Positions 57,705 to 64,000 of a stretch of DNA of 64,000 nt are shown here, in pieces; the stretch's first letter is position 1, and every line of letters begins with the position of its first letter. The notes beneath the pieces are model-generated. The model was not told the DNA's origin. It saw only the letters and a list, made by a program, of their open reading frames with translations, and searched no databases. A program made the position numbers and the translations under genes. The stretch is from Gadus chalcogrammus (lineage: Eukaryota > Chordata > Actinopteri > Gadiformes > Gadidae). The stretch covers positions 25,039,111 through 25,103,110 of the forward strand of contig NC_079419.1 in the NCBI RefSeq assembly GCF_026213295.1. The letters run 5' to 3'.

Positions 57705-58009
57705 GTAAGTCCCCTGCTCCTCCGCTCCGCCCGCTGCGCACTTCATGTGTTCACAGCAGCAGAGATCCAGTAGATTGGATTGATATTTTACACATTTTTA
57801 GAAGATAGTGCGTCAGACAGAGAATACAGGGAGAGTGTGTATATGATTTTTGGAAGACATCGGGTCGGTTTAATTAGGTGTTATCATTGGTCTGGCCCTT
57901 ATAGAAAGTTACCCAGAATGCCATTAGGCAGCATAGCATACAAAAAGGTCTCCGCAATGACTGTTAAACGCCATGTGCTGCGTCAGGCCTGCAGTCTCTC
58001 CCCAGGGCT

Positions 58010-58149
<140 letters not shown>

Positions 58150-59880
58150 ACCTGTGACAGCAGTCCACTGTTCACAGGAACACTTTGGACTGTGACATTG
58201 ACCGGAGTACAGTAAAGCACACACACAAACACTCATACACGCAATCCCTCTCTCTCTCTCCCTCTCTTTCTCTCTCTCTCTCTTTCTCTCTCTCTCTTTC
58301 TTTCTTATTTGTCTCATTCGTATTTCTTTCTCTCTTATTTTCTCTCTCTCACTCCCCTATTTAATCTCCATCTTTTTCACACTGTGTCTGTGTCTTTCCC
58401 ACTCTTGCACACACACAAAGCCTAGTTGCTGCAGCTCTTAGTCCAAGCTTTGTTCTCTATGTACTGCGTGTATTTTTGTGTGTCTTGTCAGCTAGCCTTG
58501 TTCGTGTGTCGCTACAGCCAGTGAGTTTGTGGAAGAGTGTGTTTTGTGTGTGTTTGTGGTTTTGGTTGGCCCTATTAAGGACCATGCTGGAAATAAGTAT
58601 TTTACTTGCACATTCTTTGCAAGTCATTCTTTGGATAACTGTTTTAGCATCTTGATCCAGATATGAATCAAAGTCCCCAGCAGCCTGGGGGTTAGATGAC
58701 TGGGTCTGCTTCATTAGGAGGAGAGTGTGGGTGTGGCCTCAGGGGAGAGCGTGGGTTTGGCCTCAGTGAGACAGTAGACGTTGTCTTGGGGAGTAGAGGA
58801 ATGTTGACACCTGTCGACGCCATAGCGGTAGTGTTACTTAGTTACATCCCTTCCTTCTGCACACCATCATCTGGTTAGGAGTGGGAAGGGTCCATCCCGC
58901 GGAGCGCTGGGGAACTTACTCGCTCATACGCCGCTGATTGGTTTAAAAAGATGTCATGGTCACTCTCCCCTGAGACCTTGGTCGTCCTCTTCCAGCCTGC
59001 CTTTTTTCAGCAACCTGCTCTCCCACAGCGCACATCTGGTCGTCGTGGAGATAAGCTGGCTCCAGAATATGAATTCTCTCAGAGGATGCCCAGGACCTCA
59101 ACCCTGAATAGTGGATAGAGATACTGTGGATAGAGAGACAAAGACTTTGAACCCTTTGTTGCGTCGTTGTTGCGTGGATGCCGGCATCTGTTCTCAGGCC
59201 ATTAGCAAAACCAAGTCAGGATGACTGTTGTTTATTTAATTCCTAGCATTTAACAAAACAGCAATGTTTTTAGAGGAACACGCCCGCCCTTTCTTCTCCT
59301 CCTCCTCCTCCTCCTTTTCCTTCTTCCCTGTTCCAGCGTGACTCCCTGGGGAGCTTGTCAGGGATGTTCAGTTTGGTTCCCTTCATTCCAAAGATGTTGC
59401 TCGGCGCCTTGAAGAGCAGCGATGAGCAGAGGGAGTGAATGTAGAGGCTTTAAGGGGTAGGATGATTCCATTGTAGAGAGAATCCTAAGTAGCTGTTTAA
59501 ACAGGGCTGCGTTGGTGGGGCGTAGACAGGCTGTAGCGCTTGGCACACAGAGACACACTCCGATCAGCCCTGGTCTGATCTCTTCATTTTAACACATTTA
59601 CATATGCTGTTGTGTGCGCTTAGGTTACTGTGGGTGTCTGTTTAGCGTATTTCTACATTTGTGTCTTTGTCCGTCTGTGTGTGTGTGTGTTGTGTACTAT
59701 TTTTTCTGTATGTTTGTTTGTGTGTGTGTTCTTAATCCGTGTGTTATTATTTCTCAATTTGAAAGAGTGTGTGTGTCTGTTTGTGCAAATCGGCATTCAT
59801 CTGTCTTTTTCTGTATGTGCATGAGCATGTTATTTGTGTGTGCTGTCTATCTTTTTGTGGGAGTATTTCGCAATGTGAGA

Positions 59881-59980
<100 letters not shown>

Positions 59981-60122
59981 ACATTCATGTGGGTGTCTTT
60001 CTATATGGACAGTGTATGTGTGTATGTGTGTGGTGTATGTGTATGGCTGCATGTCGAGTGTGTGTGTGTGTGTGTGGATTCCTATGTGTAAATCTGTGTT
60101 GATATTCATGTGTGTATTAACA

Positions 60123-60237
<115 letters not shown>

Positions 60238-60242
60238 CCCAG

Positions 60243-60578
60243 CCATCCCTTCCTCGCCGCAGAACGTCATCTCCAGCGTAAACGAGACGTCCCTCTCCCT
60301 GGAGTGGGACGAGCCTGTGGACACGGGGGGGCGCAGCGACCTGGTCTACAACGTGGTCTGCAAGAAGTGCCTGAGCAGGGGGGTCCCATGCACGCGCTGT
60401 GACGACAACGTGGACATCGCCCCGCGGCGCCTGGGCCTGCGCCAGAGGAAGGTGGTGGTGCGCAATCTGCTGGCCCACACGCCGTACAGCTTCGAGGTGC
60501 AGGCTGTCAACGGTGTCTCGGGGAAGACGGCGTTGGCTCCGCGCTTCTCAACCGTCAACATCACCACCAACCAGGCCG
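60243..60578 (+). CDS. ephb3: ephb3 exon 5: first fibronectin type III domain
   Basis: 336 nt (112 codons, the conserved Eph size), donor GTGAGT; residues 320-431. Reads IPSSPQNVISSVNETSLSLE then WDEPVDTGGRSDLVYNVVCK, KCLSRGVPCTRCDDNV, RNLLAHTPYSFEVQAVNGVS and FSTVNITTNQA. The W, L, Y positions of the FNIII core and the Eph-specific Cys cluster are present. Phase 1-1, so exclusion would delete the FNIII-1 domain without a frameshift. The acceptor lies eight bases after ~55 TG units and has almost no pyrimidine tract, making it a candidate weak, regulated site. Confidence 0.97.
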
Positions 60579-61450
<872 letters not shown>

Positions 61451-61575
61451 CCCCCTCGGCCGTGCCCACCGTCCACCTGATGAAGTCCACGGCGGACACC
61501 CTGAGTCTGTCCTGGCTGCCCCCGGAGACGCCCAACGGAGTCATCCTGGACTACGAGATTAAATACTACGAGAGG
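61451..61575 (+). CDS. ephb3: ephb3 exon 6: first part of second fibronectin III domain
   Basis: 125 nt (the conserved Eph size), acceptor CTGACCCCAG, donor GTGAGC; residues 432-473, ending in phase 0. Reads APSAVPTVHLMKSTADTLSL then SWLPPETPNGVILDYEIKYY-E-R, closely resembling EphB3. Unlike exons 4 and 5 its skipping would shift the frame. The remaining exons (rest of FNIII-2, TM, juxtamembrane tyrosines, kinase, SAM) are outside the window. Confidence 0.96.
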
Positions 61576-62140
61576 GTGAGCCACCGTATAGGTCACCGTC
61601 TTATCAGGCTTGGAATGTGCATCCTCTGTTTACGGGAGGGGATTTAGCGGGCAGGTTGCTGGAACAAGATTTCCACCAAAAGTTTATGTATTCAAAATGT
61701 AAATAACACTTTCAGAGGTCGATGCTGATTATCGGACTCAAAGAGGCCTTGGTTTTCATATCGTGTCTTGATCAAACTGTCCCCTGATGCGAGGGATTGG
61801 CCGCATGTATTGAAGACGAATGCATATTTGTTTGGAGACTGCGTTTTGCACGATTCTTTCTTCGATTATGGTGTTGGGATGTTGCTTTGACCTCAGTGCT
61901 GTATCAGATGAAATATAGATGTGCAGCTTTAGTAATCACAGTAAAAGGCAGAGAAATATCATTGACAATTCTAAATGAGATACTTAGAGGTTCTAAATCC
62001 ATAGTGAGAATCAAAGTCAGAACCGAGTCACCCATGATAAACAAGCTGCAATTTCAAACATTGCAAACATTGATCAATTTAGAGCGCATGCAAGCTATTC
62101 TTTATTGCTTTGATTATCTTTCTATATCAACAAGCCCAGG
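61576..62140 (+). other. ephb3: ephb3 intron 6, 5' part
   Basis: No repeat boundary or ORF supported. Confidence 0.5.
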
Positions 62141-63637
62141 GGTCTCATTTATAACCGTTGCGTACGCACAAAACGGGGCTGAAATTGGCGTACGTGACTT
62201 TCCACGCCAAGGTTGTGATCTATAGAAAACCAACTTGACGGGAAAATGTGCTCAGCCCTAAGCAAACTCTGACCCATGCGTACGCATGGTTTGGAGGAAA
62301 AGGAGAATTGGCGACACAGATGGTGTGGTGGTGCACTGAAGTCAGACTGAAGAATTGTAGAGTGAGAAGAACGATTATGTTTTGTCATCGCCCTTCATAA
62401 ATTTAATTTCAACCCGTATCATGCGTTAAATCCTAATCAGAATAATTGTGCGTTATTTCTCAGTTATTACTCCCGAAACATCCTTAGAATAGAAATAAAA
62501 TATTCTCTATATTTAATCCCGTCACTCCATACTGTCCACTGACGGCGCGACTGCATGGAATAAAGCATCTGTCCAACATGTGTCAATAACATAATATTTT
62601 TATGTGACACTGTAAACACAATCAAATGTCAATTAAATCACAAGTGTGGAAAACCAAGCCACACTCCTCATCACAAACGTTGTCCGTTACTCTTGATGCT
62701 TTTCATGACAAATCACGCATTAAAAAGGGGTTATGTTCAAGAACATTTTACGTGGGTGATTACAAACTGATTATCCAAGGGGTTCTCGGTCAGTCTTATT
62801 ACCGTAACCCTATTAATACAGAGGTCTGCGCCGTGGTAATGCTGCACTATATGGCACTTCTGGCGGACCATGCAAATGGCAGGATTCGGAGGGAGAGGGT
62901 ATTTAGGGACCATAACACTAGGCTACATAAAAATATTTAACTCTTTGTCCGACCACTTCTTTTTTAATTCTGGGACTGTGCGCTCCGTGCTACTGACAGA
63001 GTTCACTGCTGCAGCAAAATGTTGCCACTCACTCTGCTTTTTGTTGTTGGCGATCCCAATCCCGTGACCGCCGAACAAAACTACCTTTCGGGCCTCCATC
63101 TCACCAGGGTCTCCACTTCAACCTCCGTGAAATTTCGCTTTTTTGCTTTTCTCAGTACTTCTGCCATTGTTTCCGGCAAGACATATAAATCTCGATTCTT
63201 CCCCTTGCCCCTTTTGCTTTGTCTTTGTCTTTGTCTTAACCAAGACAAAGACAAAGACAAAGCAAAAGGGGCAAGGGGAAGAATCGAGATTCGGCCCAAG
63301 TGAGCTCTCAAATCATCTTAAAAATAAGGGGTACATAGCACTCAATCTTATCCCTTAATCTTGATCAAATTGGGTATTGAGACACCACTAGCTCTCACAT
63401 GAACGCGCAACTTCAAGGGTAAGGGGGAAGATAAGGGGTAAGGGAAAGTATTGAGATTGGGCCATAATACTTGCATCTGAGTCTGTTTTATATGCAGATC
63501 GAATTCATGAGGTCATTTGCATTGACCATGTATGGTTAAAAAGGGGCGTGTACAGGGCGGAACGTGAAGCTGATTCAGCTGCGCACACTTGTAGGCACTC
63601 TGTGATTTATAAAGCAAAGATTGCGTACGGTGTGCGT
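62141..63637. mobile_element. DNA transposon debris, probably Harbinger-like
   Basis: Starts near GGGTCTCATTTATAACCGTT with GCGTACGCAC words; similar ATTTATAA...GCGTACGGTG text recurs near 63605-63635 in the same orientation, so the structure is rearranged rather than a clean terminal pair. A 104-codon frame (62626-62940) contains NGRIRRERVFRDHNTRLHKN, which resembles the N-terminal part of fish Harbinger-type transposases but is degenerate. Contains the perfect inverted repeat at 63188-63291. Confidence 0.4.
63188..63291. repeat. Perfect 50-bp inverted repeat with 4-nt loop
   Basis: Arms 63188-63237 and 63242-63291 are complementary at all 50 positions; loop AACC. The arm combines CTTTGTCTTTGTCTTTGT repeats with TTCCCCTTGCCCC. 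Confidence 0.98.
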
Positions 63638-64000
63638 TAGGGCTTTGACTTTTGCCCAAAAATCATATTCGAAGTTCGTTTGTTTATTAATATTAATATT
63701 CGAATATATTCGAATATTTATTAATATTATTTTGACCATTAAATGCCTTCAGTAATACCTGGGCTGAATCCGAATACTTAGTACATACTATTTATGTTCA
63801 GTGTCTACTACTTGACGGTCTACAGCTATGTGTAGAACGCCTAGAACGGTCTACAGCTATGCGTAGAACGCCTCTGAACGCTTCCGAACACCGCCGAAAC
63901 TCCACCGGATGTTTGGAGATGACGTGTCTCCCCAAAATTACCTTGATAAGTTACCTGTTTTCCGTCTTGTCATCGTTGCTATTAAATTAAAAATGTCTCT
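63638..64000. mobile_element. Left part of a hAT-like element, cut by the window edge
   Basis: Begins TAGGGCTTTGACTTTTGCCC with ATATTCGAATATATTCGAAT subterminal words, like the hAT family at 36197. The right end and TSD are not visible. Confidence 0.45.

Overview
The window looks like nuclear DNA of a ray-finned (teleost) fish. It holds the 5' half of one recognisable host gene, an EphB3-type receptor tyrosine kinase split by introns, inside DNA crowded with families typical of teleosts: L2-clade and Rex3/RTE-like LINEs, hAT, PIF/Harbinger-like, pogo-like and TTAA-targeting DNA elements, and very long dinucleotide microsatellites. The amount of (CA/TG)n is striking and would fit a gadiform-like genome, but the sequence does not fix the species.

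Layout. 1-7,600: degenerate DNA transposons and MITEs, several with visible target-site duplications (TSDs). 7,650-15,672: two L2 LINEs head to tail; the first is catalytically dead, the second has a full-length open ORF2. 15,676-16,408: a hAT element with an 8-bp TSD. 16,426-28,353: a chain of TTAA-flanked elements that share TTAA junctions, namely a MITE end, a 1.8-kb element, then seven nearly identical ~1.43-kb units head to tail. 28,354-31,736: mostly non-coding, one more DNA element, then the probable promoter/leader of the receptor gene. 31,737-61,575: ephb3 exons 1-6 on the + strand (473 codons: signal peptide, ephrin-binding domain, Cys-rich/EGF-like segment, first fibronectin III domain and part of the second). 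Intron 1 (16.7 kb) carries three hAT elements, two sister Harbinger-like elements (one interrupted by a Rex3-like LINE), and a single, inverted, longer copy of the element that forms the tandem array. 61,576-64,000: start of intron 6 with more transposon debris and a perfect 50-bp inverted repeat. The transmembrane, kinase and SAM exons lie beyond the window.

Most notable: (a) the seven-unit array, apparently a TTAA-targeting transposon turning into a satellite, with one shared TTAA per junction and a marker base in a C-T-T-C-T-T-C pattern that implies amplification in blocks of three; (b) three TTAA-targeting families abutting one another; (c) long UG repeats directly against four ephb3 splice sites, including the acceptor of a 336-nt in-frame exon; (d) a set of short upstream ORFs before the ephb3 start, the last overlapping it as ATGA. 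No CRISPR, operon or rRNA was seen.
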